A stretch of DNA of 34,893 nucleotides from Candidatus Gastranaerophilales bacterium (lineage in GTDB: Bacteria; Cyanobacteriota; Vampirovibrionia; Gastranaerophilales; Gastranaerophilaceae): positions 1 through 34,893 of the forward strand of contig CALURX010000020.1 of the NCBI GenBank assembly GCA_944323265.1. The letters run 5' to 3'. The position numbers and the translations under genes were made by a program. Each line of letters opens with the position of its first letter. Position 1 is the stretch's first letter. Below are positions 7,768 through 16,613 of the stretch, one piece after another. The notes under the pieces are model-generated. The model ran no database searches. It saw only the letters and a list, made by a program, of their open reading frames with translations, and was not told the DNA's origin.

Positions 7768-8889
7768 ATGAAAAACGTAAGACAATCAAACGTAAATATA
7801 CACAAAGATGCTTGGGTAGAGATTAATCTTGAATCATTAGCGCAGAATATTATAGAGATAAAGAGGGGGATTCCTGCGGATAAGAAATTTATGGCAATCG
7901 TAAAGGCTGATGCCTATGGGCACGGCGCCTCTATGATTGCGCAGACAATGCTCGCCTCCGGTGTCGACGCACTCGGGGTTTCATCTGTTGATGAGGGTTT
8001 GGATTTGAGGAATGTAAAAATTAAATGTCCGATTCTTGTCGTGGGTGCAATTCCTCTATGGGCGATAGAATCAGCCGCTCAAAATAACATAGCCTTTTCC
8101 GTTTTTAATGACGAACATCTGAGTGCCTGTCAGGAAGTTTATGAAAGGACAGGAATTAAGCCAAAAGTCCACGTTAAAATTGATACCGGCATGAACAGAA
8201 TTGGCGTACGCTCCGAAAATGCCGTAGATTATATAAAAAAGGTAAGAAATGCGGATTATTTAAGATTTGAAGGTGTATTCACACATTTGGCTTCCGCGGA
8301 AGAGCCTGAGGAGACAAAAAAGCAGGTTGAAAGATGGAACAGTGTTATTGAAAATATTGATACAACAGGACTGCTTTTGCATATCCAAAACACTGCTGCA
8401 ACTTTTGCTTATGATATCAAATCAAATATGGTTCGTGTTGGAATCTCATTATACGGACTTTACCCTGATTTGCCGGAGAAAGTTAATTATAAGCCAAAAT
8501 TAAAACAAATAATGAGCCTTAAGGGCAGAATTACCAATATTCATCAAGTTAAACCCGGAGAAGGTGTAAGTTACTCCCATAAGTTTATTGCCTATGAGCC
8601 GACAAGGGTTGCGACTATCCCTATAGGATATGCTGATGGGGTTTCCAGAAACCTTTCAAACAAAATTTGCGGAATACTCAACGGCCAAAAAGTCCGGCAA
8701 ATCGGCAATATTACAATGGATCAAATGATGTTCGATATATCTGATACTGAGGCGAAAGTCGGTGATGTTATTACGCTTTTGGATGAAGAAAATTTATCTC
8801 TTGATAATTGGGCCGAAATATTGGATACTATAAATTATGAACTAACCTGCAGACTTAAAGTAAGACTGCCGAGAATTTATACCCGATAA
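7768..8889 (+). CDS. alr: Alanine racemase
   Basis: 373-residue PLP enzyme interconverting L- and D-alanine to feed peptidoglycan synthesis. The PLP lysine is K46 in MAIVKADAYGHG, the family signature. The second catalytic residue is Y269 in EGVSYSHKF, matching the tyrosine of the characterised enzymes. Other conserved stretches are VHVKIDTGMNRIG, VFTHLASAEE, IPIGYADG and GNITMDQMMFD. The domain begins at about residue 16 (WVEINLESLAQN). The ATG used here is preceded by GGAAG nine bases upstream, so the slightly long N-terminus is acceptable. The 113-residue exported protein follows after 12 bases and is probably co-transcribed. Confidence 0.95.
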   Translation: MKNVRQSNVNIHKDAWVEINLESLAQNIIEIKRGIPADKKFMAIVKADAYGHGASMIAQTMLASGVDALGVSSVDEGLDLRNVKIKCPILVVGAIPLWAIESAAQNNIAFSVFNDEHLSACQEVYERTGIKPKVHVKIDTGMNRIGVRSENAVDYIKKVRNADYLRFEGVFTHLASAEEPEETKKQVERWNSVIENIDTTGLLLHIQNTAATFAYDIKSNMVRVGISLYGLYPDLPEKVNYKPKLKQIMSLKGRITNIHQVKPGEGVSYSHKFIAYEPTRVATIPIGYADGVSRNLSNKICGILNGQKVRQIGNITMDQMMFDISDTEAKVGDVITLLDEENLSLDNWAEILDTINYELTCRLKVRLPRIYTR

Positions 8890-8901
8890 AAGGAGGTTTA
8901 T

Positions 8902-9243
8902 ATGAAAAAGTTTTTAGTGCTGTTATCCTTGCTGGCACTTCCTGCAATCGCAGACGAGGCATCTTTTTCAAACCTGAATGAATATTTTCAGTATTTACCT
9001 AATGCTGTTCATAAAAACTGGACGCCTTATAAGGCAAACAAAGATTATGAAGTTACTGTTCAATTCAGAGTTATGAAAAACGGTGAGATCTCTGAGCTTG
9101 AAGTTGTAAAATCTACAGAGGAGGCCGCAAACACTTCTGTAATCAACGCCGTGAAAACAGGAGCGCCATACAAACCGCTTCCTGAAAATTTTCCGGGGAA
9201 AAGCGTAAAAACACAGGTTGAATTACAATATATGCATAAATAA
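8902..9243 (+). CDS. Exported TonB/TolA C-terminal-domain-like protein
   Basis: 113 residues: a signal peptide (MKKFLVLLSLLALPAIADEA, likely cut after AIA or ADEA) followed directly by a domain of about 90 residues. The pattern VTVQFRVMKNGEISELEVVK, then S-T-E-E and an ALI-like helix ending in PYKPLPENF, is typical of the TonB/TolA C-terminal fold. Unlike true TonB there is no membrane anchor or proline-rich periplasm-spanning region, so it should be a free periplasmic protein and probably does not transduce energy. It has a strong GGAGG ribosome site and sits 12 bases after alr. A bidirectional terminator follows. Partner unknown. Confidence 0.7.
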   Translation: MKKFLVLLSLLALPAIADEASFSNLNEYFQYLPNAVHKNWTPYKANKDYEVTVQFRVMKNGEISELEVVKSTEEAANTSVINAVKTGAPYKPLPENFPGKSVKTQVELQYMHK

Positions 9244-9276
9244 AAAAAGGCTGAATCATTTTGATTCAGCCTTTTT
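9242..9276. terminator. Bidirectional intrinsic terminator
   Basis: Perfect 16-base arms, AAAAAAGGCTGAATCA (9242-9257) and its complement (9261-9276), with a three-base TTT gap. T runs on both strands fit its place between convergent genes (alr unit on + and mfd unit on -). Confidence 0.9.
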
Positions 9277-9281
9277 TATAC

Positions 9282-10394
9282 TTATTTCTTTTCGGCTTTT
9301 TTCTCAACCGGTTTTGGTGTCACAGGTTTCGCTTCTTTTGCCGGATTGTACATATCATTTAGATATTCAATCTTTGCTGTTTTCATTAACCCTGCTGTAA
9401 AGTTCTTCAAGACTTCAATTTGCTTTTGTGTTTCTAAGTAAAACTTAATCTCATCTTTGACTTTTGCATACGGTGTAGAACCGGCTTCCATTCTATCAGT
9501 TACCTTAATAATGTGATATCCGTATGGTGATTTAACAAGAGATTCGCTTATTGTATTTGGTTTCATAGAAAAAGCTGCATTTGCAAATTCAGGAACCATT
9601 GCTTCTTTCGGGAAGAATCCCAGCTCACCGCCGCGTTCTGCGCTTGCTTTATCATCTGATTGCTTTTGTGCAATTTTTTCAAAGCTGTCAGGAGATTTTT
9701 TTACTTCTGCAAGAACCGCTTCTGCTTTTGCTTTTTGTGCTGCAAGTTTTTCATCAACTTGTTTATTTAAATCTTCTGTTGAAATCTCAGGATTCTTTTC
9801 TTTTATTTTCTGGATTAACTCAATCGTGTTTGCAGAAATCAAGATGTGAGATGCTCTAACCTGCTCGCCATGAGTAAATTCTTGTTTATGTGTATCATAG
9901 TATTTTTTTGTATCGTTATCTGTAATATTGATTTTTTCTAGAGAATTAACCAGTTTTCTGATTTTGATTTGAGTTTTCAAATCTTCTGTAAACTGCTCAT
10001 TAGAAACTCCTCTTTGTTTAAGCAGTCTGTTTAATTCTTCTTTAGAACCAACTTTATCTATTATAGTTTTTAATTCATTTTGAACATCTTCTGAAGTAGC
10101 CTCTATACCCCGCTTTTGGATTTCACTATCCAGAAGTGCCTTTACGATAAGCTCATTAACTATTTTTTCTTTAAAAATGTTAAACATTGGATTCTCTTCG
10201 GATTTTACAAAATTCTTTGAACCTCCGAAGGCTTTTAAAAATGATTTATCTATACTGCTATCAAATGCGTGATCAAAATCCGCTTGAGTAATTACCTTAT
10301 CGTTTACCTTAATAATACCTTCACTCTTGTGCATCAATGTACAGCCCGATAGTAACACTGTTGATAATGCCAAACACGTTAATAATTTTTTCAT
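9282..10394 (-). CDS. SurA/PrsA-like peptidyl-prolyl isomerase lipoprotein
   Basis: 370 residues. The signal ends in a lipobox, LLSGC, with the lipidated cysteine at residue 18. A helical chaperone region in the style of SurA N (residues about 30-170, starting VNDKVITQADFDHAF) is followed by one parvulin domain: RASHILISANT at about residue 180, GGELGFFPKEAMVPEFANAA and SPYGYHIIKVTDRM. The parvulin segment is interrupted by a Lys/Glu/Ala-rich insert (about 205-235). The C-terminal tail is Pro/Lys rich. It should help fold exported proteins, such as the adhesins at the other end of the window, but that link is inference. It starts five bases after mfd and ends at a strong bidirectional terminator, as the last gene of the murA-mfd unit. 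Confidence 0.85.
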   Translation of the reverse strand: MKKLLTCLALSTVLLSGCTLMHKSEGIIKVNDKVITQADFDHAFDSSIDKSFLKAFGGSKNFVKSEENPMFNIFKEKIVNELIVKALLDSEIQKRGIEATSEDVQNELKTIIDKVGSKEELNRLLKQRGVSNEQFTEDLKTQIKIRKLVNSLEKINITDNDTKKYYDTHKQEFTHGEQVRASHILISANTIELIQKIKEKNPEISTEDLNKQVDEKLAAQKAKAEAVLAEVKKSPDSFEKIAQKQSDDKASAERGGELGFFPKEAMVPEFANAAFSMKPNTISESLVKSPYGYHIIKVTDRMEAGSTPYAKVKDEIKFYLETQKQIEVLKNFTAGLMKTAKIEYLNDMYNPAKEAKPVTPKPVEKKAEKK

Positions 10395-10399
10395 TCACT

Positions 10400-13300
10400 C
10401 TACTCCTTAGTCTCTTCTTTGTGATATCTGTTTGCAGTTTCTTTTATATAATAAAACAAACTTGATAAAATGTTAAACATTTCATCAAAAGTTACATTCT
10501 GATTATTAACAAGAATTATAGATTTACCGTCCTCACAGGTTTTGGGGGCTACGGTAAATTTTACTCTTCTTAATATATTCTTATCCAGACCGGTTTTGAT
10601 AATGTTCCACTCATAAGGCGTGAACGGTGTATAAATCCTGATATCATTTCCGGCCTCTCGAATAATTGTAATTCCGCATTCTGTAGCAAGCAGCCTTAAC
10701 TTTATGAGTTTTATAAGGTTTTCTACTTCATCCGGTATCCTTGAGAAGCGGTCTTTCCACTCTGATACGATATAATTAAGCTCTGTTTCGTTTTGAACAT
10801 CGGAGAGCCTTTTGTATTCAATCATTTTTTGTTCGCCTGAGCCCACCCACTCATCAGGAATATATGCTGTGATATTAATATCCACAATAGCTGGCTTATT
10901 CTTCTTAACCTCTTCTCCCTTGAGCTCCTGCACAGTTTCTTCAAGGAGCTGGCAATAAGTATCAAATCCGACATTTATCATGTGTCCGTGCTGTTTAGTT
11001 CCGAGAATATTCCCGACACCTCTTATTTCCACATCCCTCATTGCAATTCTGTATCCGCTTCCGAGTGTTGTAAACTCTTTTATAGCCTTTAATCTTTCTG
11101 TTGCTTCTTTTGAAAGCTCCTTGTTTTTCTTATAAAAACAGTAGCAATAGGCCTGCTTTTCGCTTCTTCCAACCCTGCCTCTCAGCTGATAAAGCTGCGC
11201 AAGACCTAACTTATCAGCCTCGTGAATAATTATTGTATTGGCGTTTGGAATATCAAGTCCGTTTTCAATAATTGTGGTACAGAGAAGTATATCACTTTCG
11301 TGATTATCAAAACTTATTATTACATCTTCAAGCTGTTTTTCGCTAAGCTGCCCATGCCCGACAGCAATTCTTGCATTCGGGACAAGTTTTTGGAGTTCAA
11401 GCTTAAACTCTTCAATAGTTTCAACCCTGTTATATAGATAAAACACCTGACCGTCTCTATCAAGTTCGTTGATTATTGCATTTTTAACGGTTTGTTCATT
11501 ATATTCGCCCACGTAAGTCTTGATAGGAAGTCTGTTTTGCGGCGGAGTATTAATTACTGAGATGTCTTTTATTCCGGATAAAGACATGTAAAGCGTTCGC
11601 GGAATAGGAGTTGCAGACATAGAGATTATGTCGATATTTTCTCTGAATTCTTTTAGTTTTTCCTTATGACGTACGCCAAACCTGTGCTCTTCATCAATTA
11701 CCAGAAGCCCCAGGTCTTTGAATGTAACATTGTCTTGCAAAAGGCTGTGAGTCGCGATTACAACATCACACTTGCCTGTTGCCAGATTCTTTAGTGTTTC
11801 TTTGCGCTCTTTTGCGCTTCTAAACCGGCATAAGAGTTCAACATCAATACCAAAAGGCTTGAATCTTTCTGAAACAGTCTGATAGTGCTGGAGAGCAAGG
11901 ACTGTTGTCGGAACTATTACTGCAACCTGCTTAAGTGAGGTTACGGCCTTAAACATCGCACGCATCGCAACTTCGGTTTTCCCAAAGCCGACATCGCCGC
12001 ATACAAGCCTGTCCATAGGATTTTCACTCTCCATATCAGCCTTAATCTCATTAATAGATTTTAACTGATCAGGAGTTTCTATGTATTCAAAAGTATCTTC
12101 CATCTCAAGCTGAAGCGGAGAGTCCGGAGCAAATGCAATACCGGTATTCATTTTTCGTCTTGCATACAGTCTTAATAAGTCATAAGCAATTGTCTCAACC
12201 TCTTTTTTAACCCTTGTTTTTGTGTTTTCCCAATCGCTTCCGCCCATCCTTGATAACTTGGGCTTAATCTGTCCCGACCCTCTGTATCGGCATAGCATGT
12301 TTATCTGCTCTGCAGGAATATGGAGTTTATCTTTGTTTGCGTATTCTATTGTCAAATAATCCTTAAGCTGACCGTCAAATTCCTGCTTTGTTAAACCTTT
12401 GTATATTCCGACCCCATGTATTGAATGAACGACATATTCACCCTCTTGTATATCATTAATGCTTTCAATATATTCGGCCTTTTCTCTATAACGGCGTTTC
12501 CGATTTGAAGAAACTTCTTTCTGTCTTTTATTAAACAGTTCCCTATCTGTCAAAAGCAGAATTTTGCCGTCGGGCAGTTCCGTACCCTGCGAAGTTATGT
12601 TTTTGATGTAATTTATATCAAAAATTCCATACTCCGAGAGGACTTCCTTAACTCTCTCCTGAAAATCAGTTGCGATAGTAATCTGCCAGCCCTTATGCTC
12701 CTCGATAAACGCTGCAAGCGCATCCATATCAGCATCGAAAATCTGAACGTTTCTTGCATCAATGTCAATAACTTCATTATTCTCATCAGATAAAAAGTTG
12801 TTTAAATAAATCTTATGAAACCCAGCTGCTTTTTGAGTAATCTCTGCCCAGGTAAAATGGTTAATCTCTCTCAAAGGAGAAATTTGAGCGGTTTTTAAAC
12901 CTTCATTACACGCGTTAATAAACGTATCATCTATCTGCTGAAATTTTGCTGAAACTTCTGCATACTCATCATACACAAGGGTGTAGTCATCATAATAATC
13001 CAGCACACTTACTAAATCACTATTAAAATAAGACTGGTAAACATTTATTCCCTCAAAATACCCTTCATTTTGGACCTGCTCTTTCAATTCAGGCGGAAAA
13101 TCATCAGGAAGAGTTTCCGGCAAAATGAATTTATACAAAGGTTCAATCGTGATTTCTTTAATCTTTTCAACGGATTTCTGAGTTTCATTATTAAAGAATC
13201 GGATATCAACAATCTCATCGCCCCAAAATTCAACCCTTACAGGATTATCATTAAGAGAATAAATATCGGAAATATCGCCTCTTATGCTGAATTCTCCAAT

Positions 13301-13777
13301 ATCAGACACCATTGTTGAGCGTTTGTAGCCGAGTTTGATAAGCCTTTTTAACAAATCCTGCTGTGTTATGCTGTCTCCGATTTTTAATGTAAAGGAATTT
13401 TTCACAAAAAACTCCCGAGACGGAAATTTCTCCAGCAAAACTCTCACCGGAGCAAATACTATATCCGGACGTGCCTGAAGGATGGAAATTTGTTTTTCAT
13501 AGTCATACAGGCTCCCGGCAACAGCCTCGTATGGTGAAATATTTTGATATGGAAGAGTCTCGCTTTTTATTTCAAATAAGCGCTCTAAATCCGATGAGTA
13601 TTTTAATGCCGACTGCTCGGTCGACGTTATAAATAAAACCTTGCCGCCTGAGAGTTTATAAATGTATTTTAAAAGTAAAAGCCGGCTGAAAGAAGTTAAT
13701 CCTGTCAGCGTAAAGCTTTTTTGTTTTTTTATATTCCTGACTAAACCGTCAAAAAATGATGCGTTTTCTAATTTCAT
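10400..13777 (-). CDS. mfd: Transcription-repair coupling factor
   Basis: 1125 residues, normal for Mfd. This ATP-driven translocase displaces RNA polymerase stalled at lesions and recruits UvrA. The N-terminal UvrB-homology part begins with the region around LLLLKYIYKLSGGKVLFITS. The CarD-like RNA polymerase interaction domain is at about residue 445 (EGEYVVHSIHGVGIYKGL). Walker A, GDVGFGKTEVAMR, lies near residue 595 and the helicase motif II DEEHRFG near 694. Motif VI-type QLRGRVGRS is present, and the C-terminal TRCF domain follows. Its ATG overlaps the stop of the 110-residue gene by one base (TAATG), so translation is coupled. A housekeeping gene with no sign of damage. Confidence 0.97.
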   Translation of the reverse strand: MKLENASFFDGLVRNIKKQKSFTLTGLTSFSRLLLLKYIYKLSGGKVLFITSTEQSALKYSSDLERLFEIKSETLPYQNISPYEAVAGSLYDYEKQISILQARPDIVFAPVRVLLEKFPSREFFVKNSFTLKIGDSITQQDLLKRLIKLGYKRSTMVSDIGEFSIRGDISDIYSLNDNPVRVEFWGDEIVDIRFFNNETQKSVEKIKEITIEPLYKFILPETLPDDFPPELKEQVQNEGYFEGINVYQSYFNSDLVSVLDYYDDYTLVYDEYAEVSAKFQQIDDTFINACNEGLKTAQISPLREINHFTWAEITQKAAGFHKIYLNNFLSDENNEVIDIDARNVQIFDADMDALAAFIEEHKGWQITIATDFQERVKEVLSEYGIFDINYIKNITSQGTELPDGKILLLTDRELFNKRQKEVSSNRKRRYREKAEYIESINDIQEGEYVVHSIHGVGIYKGLTKQEFDGQLKDYLTIEYANKDKLHIPAEQINMLCRYRGSGQIKPKLSRMGGSDWENTKTRVKKEVETIAYDLLRLYARRKMNTGIAFAPDSPLQLEMEDTFEYIETPDQLKSINEIKADMESENPMDRLVCGDVGFGKTEVAMRAMFKAVTSLKQVAVIVPTTVLALQHYQTVSERFKPFGIDVELLCRFRSAKERKETLKNLATGKCDVVIATHSLLQDNVTFKDLGLLVIDEEHRFGVRHKEKLKEFRENIDIISMSATPIPRTLYMSLSGIKDISVINTPPQNRLPIKTYVGEYNEQTVKNAIINELDRDGQVFYLYNRVETIEEFKLELQKLVPNARIAVGHGQLSEKQLEDVIISFDNHESDILLCTTIIENGLDIPNANTIIIHEADKLGLAQLYQLRGRVGRSEKQAYCYCFYKKNKELSKEATERLKAIKEFTTLGSGYRIAMRDVEIRGVGNILGTKQHGHMINVGFDTYCQLLEETVQELKGEEVKKNKPAIVDINITAYIPDEWVGSGEQKMIEYKRLSDVQNETELNYIVSEWKDRFSRIPDEVENLIKLIKLRLLATECGITIIREAGNDIRIYTPFTPYEWNIIKTGLDKNILRRVKFTVAPKTCEDGKSIILVNNQNVTFDEMFNILSSLFYYIKETANRYHKEETKE

Positions 13778-14109
13778 TAGCTGCGATTAGGGCTCTCGTA
13801 TTCAATACCCATTTCTTTCAAAGCTGATATAAAGCGCTCCGCGCAGGCATGCTGAACTTCAGGCGGTACAACTCTTAAGATTTCAACAGTGCGTGATATA
13901 ACAGGATCCTTATCATACCAGCGGCAGCCGTTTACAGGTTTTACCAAGTCATAAAACCTGTCCAGAGCTTCTTTAGACACTTTCTGTTCCAATTTATCCA
14001 GAAAAACAACTGCATGGTCACGAAGCTCACTCTGATAATTTTTCAAAAGTTCAATAACTTCCAGTAATTTAGGGTCATGGTCATACCAGCGCTTATAAGC
14101 AGGACTCAT
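13777..14109 (-). CDS. 110-residue protein with an internal duplication
   Basis: Unknown family. Two related units of about 40 residues are visible: RWYDHDPKLLEVIELLKNY with its helix, and RWYDKDPVISRTVEILRVV with its helix. Each is an RWYD-x-DP motif followed by an amphipathic helix (RDHAVVFLDKLEQ versus QHACAERFISALKEMG). The start is set at 14109 because AAGGGGG lies seven bases upstream of this ATG; an upstream ATG at 14127 has no such site. The start overlaps the end of murA by 17 bases, and the stop overlaps mfd by one base. This placement suggests a cytoplasmic, envelope- or repair-linked role, but nothing in the sequence shows a function. Confidence 0.65.
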   Translation of the reverse strand: MSPAYKRWYDHDPKLLEVIELLKNYQSELRDHAVVFLDKLEQKVSKEALDRFYDLVKPVNGCRWYDKDPVISRTVEILRVVPPEVQHACAERFISALKEMGIEYESPNRS

Positions 14110-15412
14110 TAAATACCCCCTTTGCATTATTAGTTAAATTCTCATCATCATATCTTATGATTTTACCGCCCAATTGACTTATTTTATGTTCAAATTCTTC
14201 ATACCCTCTGTCAATATGGTGCAGCTTTTCAACAATAGTTTCTCCAGAAGCCATCAAGCCCGCAATAACAAGTGCAGCACCGGCTCTTAAATCGCTTGCA
14301 GCAACAGTAGCGCCGGTTAGGTGTTTAACCCCTTTAACAATGGCGTGATTTCTGTCTTGATGAATATCAGCCCCCATCCTTCTTAAATCAGGAACCTGCA
14401 TGAATCTGTTTTCGTACAAGCTTTCCGTAATAATTCCAACACCGTTCGAAGTTGTCAAAAGTGTCATTGCAATAGCCTGTAAATCTGTCGGGAAGCCGGG
14501 GTATGGCTGTGTTACGAAATTGATTGAAGTAAGTCTGTTTTTGCAGCTGACTTCAATTGCCGTAGGCTCTGCAAGCTTAATACTTGCTCCCATTTTAATT
14601 AACTTATCATTGAAAAACGTTAAATGCGCAGGATAAACATTTCTTATTATAGCCTTTCCTCTTGTTGCAACAACTGCAGCCATAAATGTTCCTGCCTCAA
14701 TCCTGTCCGGAATTGTTGTATATTCAGCGCTATGGAGATTTTCGGCCTTAACGCCGTTTATAACAATTTCAGAGGTTCCTGCACCAGATACATCAGCCCC
14801 TATTGTGTTCAAGAAATTAGCTAAGTCAACTATTTCAGGCTCTTGAGCAGCATTCTGAATTCTTGTTGCACCTTCCGCCAAAACGGCTGCAAGCATCAGG
14901 TTTTCTGTTGCACCGACAGAAGGGATATCAAGATAGATATCAGTCCCTACAAGCTTTGAGGCTTTAGCATGTACATAACCGTTTTCAATTTTAATTTTTG
15001 CACCAAGAGCTTCCAAACCTTTAATATGAAAATCAACTCGTCTTTCTCCAATAGCACATCCCCCAGGAAGAGCAACAATTGCTTCTCTACAGCGTGACAT
15101 CAAGGCTCCTAATATTATGAAGGACGCTCTCATTTTACTTACAAGTTCATACTTGGCTGTAATTGATGTAATGTTTGAAGCATCAACAACAACCGACTTT
15201 TCAGCCTTATCATAGACATATTTTGCTCCCAAATCAGATAAAACATTGAGCATGATATCTACATCAGTAAGGCGTGGAACATTATAAATCTTTGTAACAC
15301 CTTTAACAAGAATCGTTGCAGCAAGGAGCTTAAGTACAGCGTTCTTCGCACCGCCTACAGAAACTTCTCCTCTTAGAGATTCACCGCCTTGTATTTTGAA
15401 CTTCTCTGCCAA
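14093..15412 (-). CDS. murA: UDP-N-acetylglucosamine 1-carboxyvinyltransferase
   Basis: First committed step of peptidoglycan synthesis: transfer of enolpyruvate from PEP to UDP-GlcNAc. The EPSP-synthase fold is clear. Counting from the chosen start, K23 and N24 lie in VGGAKNAVLK, and the loop cysteine that binds PEP and fosfomycin is C119 in ALPGGCAIGERRVDFH. Other family stretches are VGATENLMLAA, TIPDRIEAGTFM, QPYPGFPTDLQA and DLRAGAALVIAGL. I choose a TTG start at 15412, preceded by GGAGG, giving 439 residues. A longer TTG start at 15442 has no ribosome site and would fall inside the likely promoter. The downstream genes are the 110-residue protein, mfd and the foldase, all closely packed. 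Confidence 0.95.
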   Translation of the reverse strand: MAEKFKIQGGESLRGEVSVGGAKNAVLKLLAATILVKGVTKIYNVPRLTDVDIMLNVLSDLGAKYVYDKAEKSVVVDASNITSITAKYELVSKMRASFIILGALMSRCREAIVALPGGCAIGERRVDFHIKGLEALGAKIKIENGYVHAKASKLVGTDIYLDIPSVGATENLMLAAVLAEGATRIQNAAQEPEIVDLANFLNTIGADVSGAGTSEIVINGVKAENLHSAEYTTIPDRIEAGTFMAAVVATRGKAIIRNVYPAHLTFFNDKLIKMGASIKLAEPTAIEVSCKNRLTSINFVTQPYPGFPTDLQAIAMTLLTTSNGVGIITESLYENRFMQVPDLRRMGADIHQDRNHAIVKGVKHLTGATVAASDLRAGAALVIAGLMASGETIVEKLHHIDRGYEEFEHKISQLGGKIIRYDDENLTNNAKGVFNESCL

Positions 15413-15427
15413 AATTCCTCCGATTCT

Positions 15428-15456
15428 ATTATAATAATACAATTATTGTATCATAA
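15428..15456 (-). promoter_or_regulatory. Likely murA promoter
   Basis: TTATGA (15451-15456), 17-base spacer, TATAAT (15428-15433) on the minus strand. The predicted start near 15421 coincides with the GGAGG ribosome site, giving a leader of only about nine bases before the TTG. Confidence 0.45.
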
Positions 15457-15468
15457 TGTAAAGGGGGA

Positions 15469-15515
15469 GGGGGTAAATATTTAGGGGGTAAATATTATTT
15501 GGGAAATATTATTTG
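15469..15515. repeat. Tandem 15-17 base repeats upstream of murA
   Basis: GGGGGTAAATATT occurs at 15469-15481 and 15484-15496, and a related GGGAAATATT follows at 15501-15510; AATATTATTT is repeated at 15491 and 15505. The block lies just upstream of the murA -35 element, where a regulator could bind. The remainder of the 130-base gap up to mnmA shows nothing else clear. Confidence 0.5.
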
Positions 15516-15572
15516 CTAATCATTATTTAATGTTGGTATAATGAAAAGCTTTGCTATTCATCGCAAACCGGG

Positions 15573-16613
15573 CTAATCGATAAAAGCTCCGCCTAGCAAG
15601 TGGCCGTCTTTGATATCGTAAAGAACACAAGCTTGCCCCTTGGCGATGGCAGATACAGGATTCAGGAATTTTATCTCAGTTAAATCCGCTTGTTGTTCAA
15701 CTCTAGCGAGTACTGCCGGCATATTATACCTGATTTTTATCAGAGCTTCGAAGCTTGTATTACTTTGAGGATAGCTCCAATTCATATTTTTTACTGTCAA
15801 ATTATTTGAGTATAATCTATCTTTATATCCTACATAAACAGCGTTTGTATCTGCATTAATTCCGCAAACATACAAAGCTTCCGGTGCGGCAAGACCAATA
15901 CCTTTTCTCTGGCCTATCGTATATTGCCAGAAACCTTCATGGCTGCCAAGAACTTTGCCCGAGCTTTCTTCTATAAACTTACCTTTTCTTGGTGTAAAAA
16001 GGTTGTTAAGATACTTCTTTGTTGTCATTGGGTATTTTATAAAGCAAATATCCTGACTTTCTTTGGAAGACTTGCTCGGCAGATTGTTCTTTTCAGCTAT
16101 TTCTCTGATTTCAGATTTTTTATATTTTGCAAGCGGAAAAAGGGTTCTGCTTAATTGTTTCTGATTTAATAAAAACAGAAAATAGAGCTGGTCCTTATGC
16201 TCGTCAGAGGCCGGATAGAGCTTGTACATCCCTTGACAGTCCTTTATATGAGCATAATGTCCGGTTGCAATACAATCACACTTTAAATCCTCTATGGCAT
16301 AATCAAAGAGCGCTCCCCATTTTATATGCTTATTGCACATAATACAAGGGTTTGGAGTTTCTCCCTGAATATACGAATTTTCAAAATATTTAACGACGTA
16401 CTCATTAAATTTTTCAGAAACGTCAAGTGAATAGAATGGAATACCTATTTTTTCTGCAACACTTTTGGCATTAGCCAAAATCTCCGCACTATCTGGTGTG
16501 CAGTTATTTGTAAATGTAACGCCGCATACATCGTATCCCTGTTGCTTAAGAAGCAGTGCTGTAACAGAGCTGTCAACTCCACCCGATAGAGCTACTGCAA
16601 CCTTTTTATTCAT
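15573..16613 (-). CDS. mnmA: tRNA-specific 2-thiouridylase
   Basis: ATP-dependent enzyme that makes 2-thiouridine at the wobble position of tRNAs for Lys, Glu and Gln. From the start chosen here (346 residues), VAVALSGGVDSSVTALLL is the PP-loop. C90 in TPNPCIMCNKHIKWG and C190 in KESQDICFI are the catalytic cysteine pair. CIATGHYAHI, DQLYFLF and the C-terminal beta-barrel (TIGQRKGIG) are all present. An ATG at 16634 would add seven residues, but the family starts at MNKKVAVALSGG. The ATG at 16613 overlaps the stop of the upstream gene by eight bases (ATGAATAA), implying coupled translation with the 247-residue protein. Confidence 0.95.
   Translation of the reverse strand: MNKKVAVALSGGVDSSVTALLLKQQGYDVCGVTFTNNCTPDSAEILANAKSVAEKIGIPFYSLDVSEKFNEYVVKYFENSYIQGETPNPCIMCNKHIKWGALFDYAIEDLKCDCIATGHYAHIKDCQGMYKLYPASDEHKDQLYFLFLLNQKQLSRTLFPLAKYKKSEIREIAEKNNLPSKSSKESQDICFIKYPMTTKKYLNNLFTPRKGKFIEESSGKVLGSHEGFWQYTIGQRKGIGLAAPEALYVCGINADTNAVYVGYKDRLYSNNLTVKNMNWSYPQSNTSFEALIKIRYNMPAVLARVEQQADLTEIKFLNPVSAIAKGQACVLYDIKDGHLLGGAFID

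Noticed and set aside
15415..15442. Longer murA starting at a TTG at 15442
   Set aside because: It would add ten residues absent from the family and covers the -10 element; GGAGG is placed for the TTG at 15412.
15513..15542. Plus-strand promoter (TTGCTA, 18 bases, TATAAT) pointing into the 3' end of mnmA
   Set aside because: AT-rich gap where such matches arise easily; no RNA structure, terminator or frame follows.
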